The notes beneath the pieces are model-generated. The model had not been told where the DNA came from. It saw only the letters and a program-made list of their open reading frames with translations, and did not search any database. Positions 1 to 7,649 of a DNA stretch of 38,264 bases are shown here, piece by piece. The position numbers were made by a program, and so were the translations under genes. The stretch is taken from the NCBI GenBank assembly GCA_944321175.1, contig CALUKI010000006.1:1-38264 (forward strand), read 5' to 3'. The DNA is from an uncultured Alistipes sp. Its GTDB lineage: Bacteria; Bacteroidota; Bacteroidia; Bacteroidales; Rikenellaceae. Within the stretch, counting starts at the first letter, position 1, and every line of letters begins with the position of its first letter.

Positions 1-97
1 TTAAATGCAGCAGCTTTCGGAAACGGGCTACGCCATAGTGCTCTTTCGCCTGCTTGCGGTTCTCGAATCACTTGTGGTCTTTGATGTGGTAGTACAT
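1..97 (-). pseudogene. Small ORF fragment with an in-frame TGA, cut by the window edge
   Basis: On the minus strand an ATG at 97-95 opens MYYHIKDHK, then meets TGA at 70-68. The same frame continues as FENRKQAKEHYGVARFRKLL to the edge without another stop. The text on both sides of the TGA reads as one basic, soluble protein, so the stop is probably a TGG or CGA codon changed to TGA. A minus-strand promoter at 269-300 points at it. The family is not recognised; small basic proteins of this style occur in Bacteroidales mobile elements. Only 32 codons are visible, so a real nine-residue peptide followed by chance open frame cannot be excluded. Confidence 0.4.
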
Positions 98-114
98 GGT
101 CGGAACGACTTTAT

Positions 115-142
115 TAGGTAGTGTATAAGTAGGTAGTGTATA
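115..142. repeat. Direct repeat, 13-bp unit with 15-bp period
   Basis: TAGGTAGTGTATA occurs at 115-127 and again, identical, at 130-142. The pair lies between the minus-strand promoter at 269-300 and the fragment at 1-97, in its 5' leader. It could be a binding site for an element-encoded regulator or part of a transposon end; the sequence alone does not decide. Confidence 0.6.
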
Positions 143-143
143 T

Positions 144-187
144 ATAGGACACTTTTGAGCAGTTATCATAGGACAGTTTTGAGCAAC
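144..187. repeat. Imperfect direct repeat, 20-bp unit with 24-bp period
   Basis: The copies at 144-163 and 168-187 share ATAGGACA, TTTTGAGCA and most other positions. They directly adjoin the 13-bp repeats at 115-142, so four repeat units fall within 73 bp. Multiple short repeats like this are known at ends of IS21-type transposons and in iterons; no transposase is visible here. Confidence 0.55.
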
Positions 188-268
188 TGCCTGCCTACTA
201 TCTGAACGGATTGAATCTGGAATCTCGGGGACGAACAGAATGCCTGCCCCGTCTTGGAATTGGATGAA

Positions 269-300
269 CAAAGATACAAAAAGTTCAATAATTATACAAA
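269..300 (-). promoter_or_regulatory. Bacteroidetes-type promoter, leftward
   Basis: Read on the minus strand, TTTG (300-297), 20 nt, then TATCTTTG (276-269) match the -33 and -7 elements of Bacteroidetes primary sigma-factor promoters. Transcription would start near 262 and run through the repeats at 115-187 into the fragment at 1-97. It is divergent from the promoter at 322-352. Confidence 0.65.
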
Positions 301-321
301 TATTTGACAGCCTATTTAGCG

Positions 322-352
322 TTGTTTGTCTCTCGGTCGTTTTGTATCTTTG
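322..352 (+). promoter_or_regulatory. Bacteroidetes-type promoter for the gene at 377
   Basis: TTG (322-324), 20 nt, then TATCTTTG (345-352). The predicted transcript start is about 359, leaving a leader of roughly 18 nt before the ATG at 377. Positions 98-376 contain only the repeats and the two divergent promoters; no gene is supported there. Confidence 0.65.
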
Positions 353-376
353 AGAAACTGAAATCCCGAACTGACT

Positions 377-1209
377 ATGAACTGTACGATCCCTCAAAAC
401 TGGAGCGATGAAGCCATGGAGTATGCCAACCGACTGGCCGACCGAATCAATGTAGGCTGGGATGGTGAGAACTATTGCCCGAGTGACTGGAGCCTCCGAT
501 TTCTTGTTCGTCTGAATAAGGGCTTGGTGAAAGCACCCTTCACCTATGAAGCCTTCAGGGATAACGACGACATCATGGCTAAATTGGAGGGATACGGGTT
601 GGATGCCGAAAAGTTCTGGTATGCGTTGCTCTTCATCTACGACATCACAATCTCTTTCTGCTTGAATGCTGCCGATGCCAGCAAGACGGATTATGAGATT
701 CTGACAGAACTCAACGATTTTCTGCAACAGCATCCGAAAGCAGTTCTCTACCTCTCGGAGGATCGGGAGTTGCGCAAGAGTGAACGCTACGAAACCAACA
801 GTCCGTTGATTCTGGGCTGCCTGCGTCGTTTTGTCAAGCAGGAGTTGGCGCAATATCCAGAACCGCCCCAACAAAAAATATTTACCATCGACCTCCTATA
901 TAGGAATTATACAGAATCACTGTCCACTGCCCAGCAACAGGTGCTGATGTATCGGTTGTTCAAGGTACTGTTCGATACCCTCAAATTGCCCGAGTTGCGT
1001 GCCAAACGGGAGAGGTTGTGTCGTACAGCAAACAGCTCCTTGTCTCCCGCATTATCTATTTCTGCCGACTGACGGCCAATGAATCCTTTACGGTGGACAG
1101 CTCCTCATTGAAAGGAGTCCTAAAACAGTACGGAAATACGGACTTCAACCAACTGGAACCTCGGGTTTATACGGGCGGCTTGCGATTGCCGAAAGAAGAG
1201 GGAGAGTAA
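377..1209 (+). pseudogene. Frameshifted gene of unknown function (mobile-element cargo)
   Basis: The first frame runs 377-1072 and the second carries the C-terminus to 1209. The frames join cleanly near 1010-1015: adding one G to CGGGAGAGG gives KREEVVSYSKQ and one protein of about 277 residues. The intact part (MNCTIPQNWSDEAMEYANRL...) is acidic and soluble, with no signal peptide or membrane segment and no motif I recognise. It has its own promoter, sits upstream of a ParB-like gene and shares its AT-richer base use, so it probably belongs to the same integrated element. The change could be a true mutation or a base lost in sequencing. No canonical slippery heptamer was seen, which argues against programmed frameshifting. 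Function unknown. Confidence 0.6.
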
Positions 1210-1328
1210 GTCGGGTTGTATTTTACTCCCTAAAGAGGGGTGGAATTTTGCCGAGCTTTGTCGTGTCGGATGGATGGTCCAGACGACCTGCAACCCCTCG
1301 GGCAAGGCAAGCAGCATAACCAACGCCC

Positions 1329-1345
1329 CTCCGTAAAGGACGGAG
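1329..1345. other. Perfect hairpin just upstream of the ParB-like gene
   Basis: CTCCGT (1329-1334) and ACGGAG (1340-1345) form a six-pair stem with the five-base loop AAAGG. It ends 12 nt before the ATG at 1358 and is followed by TAATTTATAG. It could weakly end the upstream transcript, be an operator for the DNA-binding-like product, or affect translation. The 148 bp between the two genes hold no clear promoter. Confidence 0.4.
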
Positions 1346-1357
1346 TAATTTATAGCC

Positions 1358-2197
1358 ATGAAAAAGCTTATCATCACCTCCGACAACCAGAATCGTCAGT
1401 TCGCATTTGTGAAGGGTAACCGCCCGACCAACGCCAAGACCGTGAAGGCCAAGGAGAAATCGATGCAGGAGTATGGGCAGCTGTCGCCCATCACCGTTGT
1501 GAAGGGTGAGGATGTTTACCTGATGAACGGCCATCTGGTAGACCTGCAGGGACACGACATTCCCGACGAACAGACAGAACGGTACTATGCCGTGGTGGAT
1601 GGACAACACCGAGTGGTTGCATGGATGAACTTGGGCAAGAACCTGGATGACCTCGTGATTTGTGAAGCGCTGAATGCCGAGATGGAGATTGCGGCCCTGA
1701 TCGCCGAGATGAATATCTGTACGACCTCGTGGAAGGGGACCGATTATATGGCAGCTCCAGCAATGGCCCTGGCTGCAAAGAATGAGGTCTTTGATTTTGC
1801 CGTGGAGCTGCAGGGCGAGGGCTTCCCGCTGGCGACTATCTCTCTTTGGTGTACGGGCGCCAACTCCCTCAAACCGAAAGACCTCGTAGCCAGCGTCAAG
1901 AATAAAACTCTGCCACGGGCATTTGAAGATGCTGGCTGGCTCTATCGAAGCGTCAAGTGGTACAAGGCAGCTTTGGAACGGATTCCGAATGCGTTCCTGG
2001 CGAAAAAATATCTGATTACCTTCTTGATTAAGAAGTTCAACCATGCGGAGGACCCCATGCTGTTCAGCAGCCAGATGGAAGAGAAGTTGAGATGCCTGAC
2101 GGAGGAGCAGGTGAAAGAAATCATGAACCCCAAGACAGAAGAGGATGTTTCGCGGGAACAAGCGACCTATGACACACTGGAAAAGTACCTCGGGTAA
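1358..2197 (+). CDS. ParB/Srx-fold (ParB-like nuclease domain) protein
   Basis: The 279-residue protein carries YYAVVDGQHRVVAWM at about residues 77-91. DGQHR is the signature of the ParB/sulfiredoxin fold, and the N-terminal part (residues 35-100, with SMQEYGQLSPITVV) fits the rest of that fold. Residues 100-279 are helical and charged with no motif recognised. Family members include plasmid partition proteins that bind CTP and DNA, nucleases and small transferases; the motif does not tell which applies. There is no ParA partner nearby, so classical partitioning is unlikely to be complete here. The gene is convergent with the integrase and probably element cargo. The ATG at 1358 follows GGACGGAG. 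Confidence 0.75.
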   Translation: MKKLIITSDNQNRQFAFVKGNRPTNAKTVKAKEKSMQEYGQLSPITVVKGEDVYLMNGHLVDLQGHDIPDEQTERYYAVVDGQHRVVAWMNLGKNLDDLVICEALNAEMEIAALIAEMNICTTSWKGTDYMAAPAMALAAKNEVFDFAVELQGEGFPLATISLWCTGANSLKPKDLVASVKNKTLPRAFEDAGWLYRSVKWYKAALERIPNAFLAKKYLITFLIKKFNHAEDPMLFSSQMEEKLRCLTEEQVKEIMNPKTEEDVSREQATYDTLEKYLG

Positions 2198-2225
2198 TGG
2201 AAACGCCGCATGTCATCAGAAGAAA

Positions 2226-2258
2226 GGAGGTCGGTTACCAACAGAGCCGCCGACCTCC
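2226..2258 (-). terminator. Hairpin between convergent genes, likely ending the integrase transcript
   Basis: GGAGGTCGG (2226-2234) pairs perfectly with CCGACCTCC (2250-2258) over nine pairs, loop 15 nt. On the minus strand the stem is followed by TTTCTTCTG, a modest T-rich tail just past the integrase stop at 2265. On the plus strand the tail is CGATTCTTATA, so it may also weakly end the ParB-like transcript. Confidence 0.6.
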
Positions 2259-2264
2259 CGATTC

Positions 2265-3479
2265 TTATAGCAGATGCTGCATGGCCTCGTCGATTTGCGA
2301 GTTCTCGAATGAATCAAGGTAGATTTGCGTGGTCGAGAGGTCGGAGTGCCCCAACGATTCGGAAATCAGAGCCACGCTTACTCCTGACCGTTTCAGGACG
2401 GTTGCATAGGTGTGACGAGCAACATAGGTCGTCAATGGAATCTCCAATCCAATCAGTTTTCCCAGCACCTTTAATTCCCGATTGATTTTTGCCAGAACCT
2501 TATGTGTCCGATTGAAAATCTGTTGTGGTGTTCGATGGACATTTCGGTTGAGAATCGGAAAGATATAATCCTCTTTCGCATGGCATCTCTTACTGTATTT
2601 CTGGATAATCTGCAAGGCGTTCGGCACCAGCTGGAAGGATAACAGTTTCTGGGTCTTATGTCGGGAGTAATAGATTCTGCCTTTTATGAGGTCCTTGTAA
2701 CGTAACCGTGCCATGTCACCGAAATTCATTCCCGCCGTAAAGTAGGAGAACAGGAATAAATCCTTGGCAAGTTGTCGGTACTCCGCCTTATGTCCCTCGG
2801 TAATTTCGAGATCAATCAATCGCTGGATGTCCTCTTTGTCGATGGCTCGTTTGCGGGTCTTGGCCCACAAACTGCCCACTTGGTAAAGGTTGAACGGATT
2901 TTGTTTGGTCTCGATTCGTCCCTCTTTGACCGCCTTGTTGTAGATGGCCTTGAAGATGGCAAACCGTGTGGCGATGCTGTTGTCCCTGTTGCCACGTTTC
3001 CGCAGGTATAGTTCCAACCCTTTCAGATAGTCGAGGTCGATGGCTTCCATGACCATACTGGTCGGTTTGTAGCCTTCCAACACTTGCAGGGCATATCGGT
3101 GCTTGGTCGCCGAATGAATCTTGCCGAGCGATTCCAACCGTTCGATCTCCTCGTTGAATCCTTGTTTGATGGTGATTCCTGCGATATGGGCGGTTTTTAC
3201 CTCAAACAGTGTATCGAAGTTTACGGGAATATCCAACGCCTCCAGCCTTTTGATCTTCTTCTGAAATCCTGTTAATGTGCAGTCGATCTTACTTTGCAGG
3301 GTGGCTCGATCAGGGCAATCCGCTGTCAGCATTTCGGCCTCTTTGTCCCAGTAACAGGGTGCAACAGAAAGTCCGAGAGCCACCAGTTTTGAGGTGCGGT
3401 TGTGGGTAAACCGAAGCATCAACGGGGATCGACCGTTTTTGTAGACTCTGTCTGTTTTTAGAATAATCTTGATTTTCAT
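2265..3479 (-). CDS. Tyrosine recombinase / integrase, Bacteroidetes mobile-element type
   Basis: A 404-residue site-specific recombinase that would cut and join att sites to insert or excise the element. N-terminal residues 1-90 form the arm-binding region (KIIL...NGRSPLMLRFT), followed by a SAM-like core-binding domain and the catalytic domain. C-terminal signatures are YVARHTYAT (box II Arg near 355), LGHSDLSTTQIYL with His near 378 and the nucleophile Tyr near 387. The box I Arg position reads TAGMNFGDM, with Asn in place of Arg, and the HxxR His is Tyr; as I recall, both are frequent in Bacteroidetes integrases, so they need not mean inactivity. The start lies about 155 bp from the tRNA-Thr 3' end, the usual arrangement for tRNA-targeting elements. 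Confidence 0.92.
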   Translation of the reverse strand: MKIKIILKTDRVYKNGRSPLMLRFTHNRTSKLVALGLSVAPCYWDKEAEMLTADCPDRATLQSKIDCTLTGFQKKIKRLEALDIPVNFDTLFEVKTAHIAGITIKQGFNEEIERLESLGKIHSATKHRYALQVLEGYKPTSMVMEAIDLDYLKGLELYLRKRGNRDNSIATRFAIFKAIYNKAVKEGRIETKQNPFNLYQVGSLWAKTRKRAIDKEDIQRLIDLEITEGHKAEYRQLAKDLFLFSYFTAGMNFGDMARLRYKDLIKGRIYYSRHKTQKLLSFQLVPNALQIIQKYSKRCHAKEDYIFPILNRNVHRTPQQIFNRTHKVLAKINRELKVLGKLIGLEIPLTTYVARHTYATVLKRSGVSVALISESLGHSDLSTTQIYLDSFENSQIDEAMQHLL

Positions 3480-3481
3480 CT

Positions 3482-3500
3482 ACTTGCGTATTCTGCAAGT
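3482..3500. repeat. Inverted repeat overlapping the integrase promoter region
   Basis: ACTTGC (3482-3487) and GCAAGT (3495-3500) form six-base inverted arms around a seven-base centre, ending 3 bp before the integrase ATG. Position suits an operator or an excisionase/integrase arm site; no experimental basis. Confidence 0.4.
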
Positions 3501-3520
3501 AATTGAGAGAAGCGATGGCG

Positions 3521-3544
3521 GTGTCCAACAAAGTGTCCAACATT
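3521..3544. repeat. Direct repeats upstream of the integrase, possible arm-binding sites
   Basis: GTGTCCAACAAA (3521-3532) and GTGTCCAACATT (3533-3544) are two adjoining 12-bp copies, ten bases identical. They lie between the integrase start and the tRNA gene, where attP arm sites for tyrosine recombinases are normally found. Confidence 0.5.
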
Positions 3545-3592
3545 TGCGCTCGGAAGCCCTTTTTTGCCCCTGTTTCACTCCCGAAACGGCAC

Positions 3593-3623
3593 AAAAAAAG
3601 AGGCCACTTAAATCGTAACCTCT
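3593..3623 (-). terminator. Rho-independent terminator of tRNA-Thr
   Basis: On the minus strand AGAGGTTAC (3623-3615) pairs with GTGGCCTCT (3607-3599) through nine pairs, two of them G-U, around a seven-base loop. Seven T follow. It lies 10 nt past the tRNA 3' end. Being chromosomal in style, it suggests that any integration crossover lies inside or very near the tRNA rather than between tRNA and terminator. Confidence 0.85.
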
Positions 3624-3633
3624 TGGTTTTCAG

Positions 3634-3705
3634 AGCCGAAACCGAGATTTGAACTCGGGACCCCTTCATTACGAGTGAAGTGCTCTACCGCTGAGCTATT
3701 TCGGC
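3634..3705 (-). tRNA. tRNA-Thr (anticodon CGU)
   Basis: The minus strand folds into a full cloverleaf: acceptor GCCGAAA with TTTCGGC, D-arm GCTC...GAGC, anticodon stem CTTCA/TGAAG with loop CTCGTAA, and T-arm CCGAG TTCAAAT CTCGG. The anticodon CGT reads ACG (Thr). The 3' CCA is not encoded, as is common in this phylum. The tRNA 3' end faces the integrase, making it the likely integration site. Positions 3480-3783 hold this tRNA with its terminator and promoter and the putative arm sites, and no protein gene. Confidence 0.96.
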
Positions 3706-3728
3706 AATCCAATTTTCGAATTCGGGGG

Positions 3729-3736
3729 CAAAGATA
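3729..3736 (-). promoter_or_regulatory. -7 element of the tRNA-Thr promoter
   Basis: TATCTTTG on the minus strand fits the TAnnTTTG consensus and lies 23 nt upstream of the tRNA 5' end at 3705. No clear TTTG stands at -33; that region is A/T-rich instead. Confidence 0.55.
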
Positions 3737-3783
3737 CTACTTTTTATTATTTTTTCACTATTTTCGCAAGAAAATTTCAGTAA

Positions 3784-5211
3784 ATGATCACTTTTCTCCT
3801 TTGTCTCGCCGCGCTGATCGTCGCCTATTTCACATACGGACGCCGGCTCGAACGGCTCGCTCAGATCGATTCCGGCAACTCCGTCCCCAGCGAAAGACTC
3901 TACGACGGAATCGATTACGTCCCGATGCCCCGTTGGAAGGTATTCCTGATCCAACTGCTCAATATTGCCGGCACCGGCCCGATCTTCGGCGCGATCCTCG
4001 GTGCCGCATTCGGGCCCGTCGCCTTCCTCTGGATTACTCTCGGCGGAATATTCATGGGCGCCATGCACGATTTTCTGTCCGGAGTCATGATCCTCCGAAA
4101 CGACGGCCTGAGCCTCCCCGAAGTTGCCGGTCGATACCTCGGAGACGGCATGCGGCACTTCATCCGCGTGTTTTGCGTCATTCTTATGGTCATCGTCGGT
4201 GCCGTATTCCTTCTCAGTCCCGCCGATATCCTCTTCGGAATGGTTCCGGCAATTCCGCATTCGGTCTGGGTCTGGATCATTCTGGCATACTACTTCATCG
4301 CGACCCTGCTGCCCATCGACAAAATCATCGGAAAGATCTATCCCGTCTTCGGCGCCGCACTCATCCTCATGGTGCTGGGCCTGTTCGGAGTCCTTATCTT
4401 CGGCCCCTATCGCATCCCCGAACTCACGACGCTTGCAAACGCGCAACTCAATCCCCGCGACATGCCCATCATCCCGACCCTCTTCATTACCGTTGCCTGC
4501 GGAGCCATCTCCGGATTTCACGCTACGCAATCGCCGTTGATGGCGCGGTGCATGCGCAACGAAAAAGAGTGCCGGCCCGTCTTCTACGGCGCCATGATCT
4601 CCGAAAGCATCATCGCGCTGATCTGGGCCGCGATCGGCATGGCCTTCTTCGGCGGTGCGCATGCGCTGGCCGAAGCACTGGCACAAACCGGGAACAGCGC
4701 CGCATGGGTCGTGAATGTCATTTCAACCACCACGCTGGGAGTCGTCGGCGGCATCCTCGCCCTTTTGGGCGTCGTCGCAGCTCCCATCACCTCCGGCGAT
4801 ACGGCATTCCGCTCCGCACGTCTGATCATCGCCGATATCTTCCATATCGAACAGCGCACCGCATGGAAACGTTTTGCCATTGCCATTCCGCTGTTCGCCG
4901 TCGGATACTACATCACCCAGATCGATTTCTCCGTCATTTGGCGGTATTTCGCATGGACGAATCAAACATTGGGGGCAATCACCCTTTGGACTATTGTCGT
5001 CTGGCTGGCGTCCACCCGCCGCAATTGCTTCTTCGCGTTGCTCCCCGCCCTCTTCATGACCTTCATCTGCGCGTCGTTCGTCTTCGTTTCCGATCAATTC
5101 TTCGGGATGGAAAACCGAATCGCAGCATACATGTTGGCCGGAGCCGCAACCTTGATCGTTTTGCTTTTCGCCATTCTAAAAATTCGCCGCGATGGCCGAC
5201 GTCACGCTTAA
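3784..5211 (+). CDS. cstA: CstA-family carbon-starvation peptide/pyruvate transporter
   Basis: A polytopic inner-membrane protein of 475 residues. CstA proteins take up peptides, and related members take up pyruvate, when carbon is limiting. Family marks are the N-terminal YDGIDYVPMPRWKVFLIQ at about residues 40-57, GTGPIFGAILGAAFGP (63-78), and about a dozen hydrophobic segments. It is shorter than the roughly 700-residue enterobacterial CstA but matches the compact Bacteroidetes form. The ATG at 3784 is the first start after the tRNA region; TACTTTTT near 3738 could be a weak -7 box. The next gene overlaps its last 20 nt, so the two are probably co-translated. Confidence 0.9.
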   Translation: MITFLLCLAALIVAYFTYGRRLERLAQIDSGNSVPSERLYDGIDYVPMPRWKVFLIQLLNIAGTGPIFGAILGAAFGPVAFLWITLGGIFMGAMHDFLSGVMILRNDGLSLPEVAGRYLGDGMRHFIRVFCVILMVIVGAVFLLSPADILFGMVPAIPHSVWVWIILAYYFIATLLPIDKIIGKIYPVFGAALILMVLGLFGVLIFGPYRIPELTTLANAQLNPRDMPIIPTLFITVACGAISGFHATQSPLMARCMRNEKECRPVFYGAMISESIIALIWAAIGMAFFGGAHALAEALAQTGNSAAWVVNVISTTTLGVVGGILALLGVVAAPITSGDTAFRSARLIIADIFHIEQRTAWKRFAIAIPLFAVGYYITQIDFSVIWRYFAWTNQTLGAITLWTIVVWLASTRRNCFFALLPALFMTFICASFVFVSDQFFGMENRIAAYMLAGAATLIVLLFAILKIRRDGRRHA

Positions 5212-5890
5212 ACCCACGCCCGACCAGACCTTCGAGATCGAGGGCCGCGATGAATACGATTTCCTCCGCACGCTCCGCCGTTCGGAGGAGCTTCAGCGGA
5301 ACGGGGCCGTCGATGAGGCCTGCAACCTGCGGTTTCATGCTTTTCAGCACCTTGCGGAGTTGATCCCCGACGATGAAGAGATCATTCTCGAATGGTCGCA
5401 CCCCAATACGCGGGCGGCACTCGACCTGCTCTACCGGTCGGCGATCGACCACTTCCTGATCGATGATTTCGAACTTTCGGCGGCCATGCTGGAGATGCTG
5501 CTCGATCTCGATCCCGAAGACCACGAGGAGGCGACATGGCTGCTGGCATTCGACTATGTGGCACTCGGAGATTATGATGCCTTCGATGAGGTTATCAACG
5601 ACGTCTCGGACAAATACCCCGAAAAGCCGTTGTTGACGCTATGGTCGGAGTTCCGGCGGCACGGCACACTGCCGCCCGGCGAAGCGATCCGGCTGCAACG
5701 CCATTTTACCCCCTATTACAAGGAGTTCATTGCCGAGAGCCACCCGGCCGACGAAAGCTACCTCCACGACATCGAAAGTGAGCACCCGTCGCAGGAGGCG
5801 CTGGCGCGGGAGCTGTGGCTCAAGACCGAGAATCTCTGGACGGCATTCCCCGACTTCATACCGGCACTCAAAGCCCTGCCCCGACATTGA
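5192..5890 (+). CDS. Conserved protein with tetratricopeptide-like helical repeats
   Basis: A soluble, strongly acidic protein of 232 residues without a signal peptide. Residues 85-150 show paired helices in TPR-like spacing (FELSAAMLEMLLDLDPEDHE, then DYVALGDYDAFDEVINDV), suggesting a scaffold for protein contacts. No catalytic motif is visible. The ATG at 5192 lies inside the end of cstA, a 20-nt overlap, so translation is likely coupled and a link to the transporter is possible but unproven. A strong bidirectional hairpin ends this unit at 6022-6063. Function unknown. Confidence 0.75.
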   Translation: MADVTLKPTPDQTFEIEGRDEYDFLRTLRRSEELQRNGAVDEACNLRFHAFQHLAELIPDDEEIILEWSHPNTRAALDLLYRSAIDHFLIDDFELSAAMLEMLLDLDPEDHEEATWLLAFDYVALGDYDAFDEVINDVSDKYPEKPLLTLWSEFRRHGTLPPGEAIRLQRHFTPYYKEFIAESHPADESYLHDIESEHPSQEALARELWLKTENLWTAFPDFIPALKALPRH

Positions 5891-6021
5891 CCGATCCGGC
5901 CGGCACACAGCGGGGAAACAATTTTCGGTCCGCAAAAGACGCGGAAAAGTAACGGGGACACCTCCGGTCGAAGCAACGAAGAGAAGACTCCCGAACGGGT
6001 TGAGCCGAGATTGAGATAAAA

Positions 6022-6063
6022 GGGCGGCCCTCCATCCTGCTGTCGGATGGAGGACCGCTCTTT
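6022..6063. terminator. Bidirectional terminator between convergent genes
   Basis: GGGCGG plus CCTCCATCC pairs with GGATGGAGG plus CCGCTC around the loop TGCTGTC, a stem of about 15 pairs with one mismatch. On the plus strand TTTCTTTC follows; on the minus strand TTTTATCTC follows. It serves the cstA unit and tdk together. Confidence 0.85.
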
Positions 6064-6074
6064 CTTTCGTCGGA

Positions 6075-6647
6075 TTACTTTTTCTCGCCGCGCAGCTGGG
6101 CAAAACAGTGACGGCAGATCGGCTCGTAGGAGTCCTGCGCACCCAGCATCACCTGTTTCTCATCGGCCGTCAGGCGATGCGAATGGTGCGCCAGATTGCC
6201 GCAACGCACACAGATGGCATGCACCTTCGTGACATACTCCGCCGTAGCCATCAATGCCGGCATCGGCCCGAACGGTTTGCCCGTATAATCCATGTCGAGC
6301 CCCGCGACGATGACACGCACGCCGCTGTCGGCCAGTATGCGGCAGACATCGACGATTCCCTCATCGAAGAACTGCGCCTCGTCGATGCCGACAACATCCA
6401 CATCGGAGGTCATCAACAGAATATTCTGCGCCGAATCGACCGGTGTGGAACGGATTGCATGGGCATCGTGCGACACCACCTCTTCATCCGAATAGCGCGT
6501 ATCGACGCAGGGTTTGAAGATCTCCACACGCAGATTGGCGAACTGCGCACGGCGCAGACGCCGGATCAGTTCTTCGGTTTTACCGGAGAACATCGATCCG
6601 CAGATTACCTCGATCCAGCCCTTCTGGCTGGCATTTTCCAAAAACAT
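6075..6647 (-). CDS. tdk: Thymidine kinase (type II)
   Basis: Phosphorylates thymidine to dTMP with ATP in the nucleotide-salvage pathway of the cytosol. The 190-residue length fits bacterial type II enzymes. [11 protein letters not shown] (residues 17-27) is the P-loop; GIDEAQFF holds the catalytic Glu and Mg contact region; CVRCG and CRHC near the C-terminus form the structural zinc site typical of this type. The lasso region with [11 protein letters not shown] is intact. It is a single-gene unit ending at the shared terminator at 6022-6063. No promoter with a good -7 box was found in the 220 bp upstream (6648-6867). Confidence 0.97.
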   Translation of the reverse strand: MFLENASQKGWIEVICGSMFSGKTEELIRRLRRAQFANLRVEIFKPCVDTRYSDEEVVSHDAHAIRSTPVDSAQNILLMTSDVDVVGIDEAQFFDEGIVDVCRILADSGVRVIVAGLDMDYTGKPFGPMPALMATAEYVTKVHAICVRCGNLAHHSHRLTADEKQVMLGAQDSYEPICRHCFAQLRGEKK

Positions 6648-6867
6648 AGACCGTATGATTTGTTTTCTGTTTGCCGGGCGAATCCCGGACGCTATGGGCG
6701 TCTCCCACTTGCCCCGACAACTCCATCTTCATTATTTTTTCTTCCCCCGTTCTTCCGTAAAAAGGAGTTTCAACGATGGATTCCACGCAACCCGACAAAC
6801 GGAAATACCTCCTTCCCGCATAACCGGTATTTGCCGAAGACCGGCCCGCCGTCATTCTCGATGACAG

Positions 6868-7628
6868 TTACATGAGTCCCGCGGCCTTTAATGCCTCCTC
6901 CGTCTTTTTCTCATCCAATCCCGGAAGTTTACCGGCACGCAAGTAAGGTTCATACCGTGCATCATACTCCTTTTTCAACCGGACCTTTTGCGGATAGTGA
7001 TAACCGTCCTCTCCGATCAGTTGCGGGATAAATTCCGGTCGCAGATCCACGCTGACTGACACCTCATAAGCCGAATGTTCGTGAGAACCGCCCACATCGA
7101 CGACTACAACGCAATGACAGGTGTAACCTCGTCCCGTCAGGTCACGAATCGGAGTCCATGCTCCCGACAGGGCATCCATGCACTCCCTTACGGTCTGTTC
7201 AATCGTCCTGCACCTTTTCCGGGAGACGGTCATCACACCCGGCCGCCGACGATCTTCATAGGCATTGAATCTCAAGGAATCGATTGTCTGCCTGCCGACG
7301 GAATCGACCGTAAACCAAATGATAGCCGAACCGAGCGCCCGACGGGCGTTCCTGTACTTTTCACCGACACGAAATTCCAGATCCCGGGCAAAGAGATAGG
7401 GATAGTTCTCCCGATAGGCCAGTTCACTCAACCCTGCACCGGCCAACGGAGTCCAAAAGATCGCACAGGTGAAACCCCCTCCTCTTCCGAGACAAATTTC
7501 AATTCATCAACGTGTTTGGCGATATATTCCTCCGTCCGGCAACTCATGACCGAATCGGGCGACTGCGCCACTGCCTGTACTCCTGCCGCACAAAACAGTG
7601 TCGTCAGGAAAAGTTTCCAAGGTCTCAT
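6868..7628 (-). pseudogene. Secreted protein, possibly TonB-C-like, broken by a one-base frameshift in a G run
   Basis: The ATG at 7628 begins MRPWKLFLTTLFCAAGVQAVAQ, a signal peptide, but the frame stops at 7428. Adding one G to the G5 run (plus-strand C run 7475-7479) joins EEEG to GFTCAIFWTPLAGAGLSELAYREN and continues to the stop at 6868, giving about 253 residues. Upstream of 7446 the second frame still reads like protein, which supports the repair. The second half (GSAIIWFTVD...GAWTPI...CVVVVDV) has the strand pattern of TonB C-terminal-like domains; this is a weak call. It lies 21 nt behind murA on the same strand and probably shares its transcript. It may be a real null allele, an on/off homopolymer switch or a sequencing slip. 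Confidence 0.6.
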
Positions 7629-7649
7629 ATGCAAATAGGGTTAAAAGGT

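Noticed and set aside
211..240. AATCTCGGGGAC at 222-233 as the second copy of the tRNA-Thr 3' end (att site)
   Set aside because: Only scattered similarity to the tRNA T-arm; too short and interrupted to be an att core.
68..874. Minus-strand frame of 268 codons over the gene at 377
   Set aside because: Antisense to a frame with its own promoter, no domain seen; only its last nine codons, at 97-71, look like a real start.
377..1209. Programmed frameshift at about 1010
   Set aside because: No slippery heptamer or strong downstream stem was seen; a simple lost G explains it.
2772..3011. Small plus-strand frames inside the integrase gene
   Set aside because: Antisense shadows without start context or domain.
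3675..5363. Plus-strand open frame of 562 codons overlapping cstA
   Set aside because: Arg/His/Ser-rich shadow in another frame of cstA; the cstA frame shows membrane helices and family motifs.
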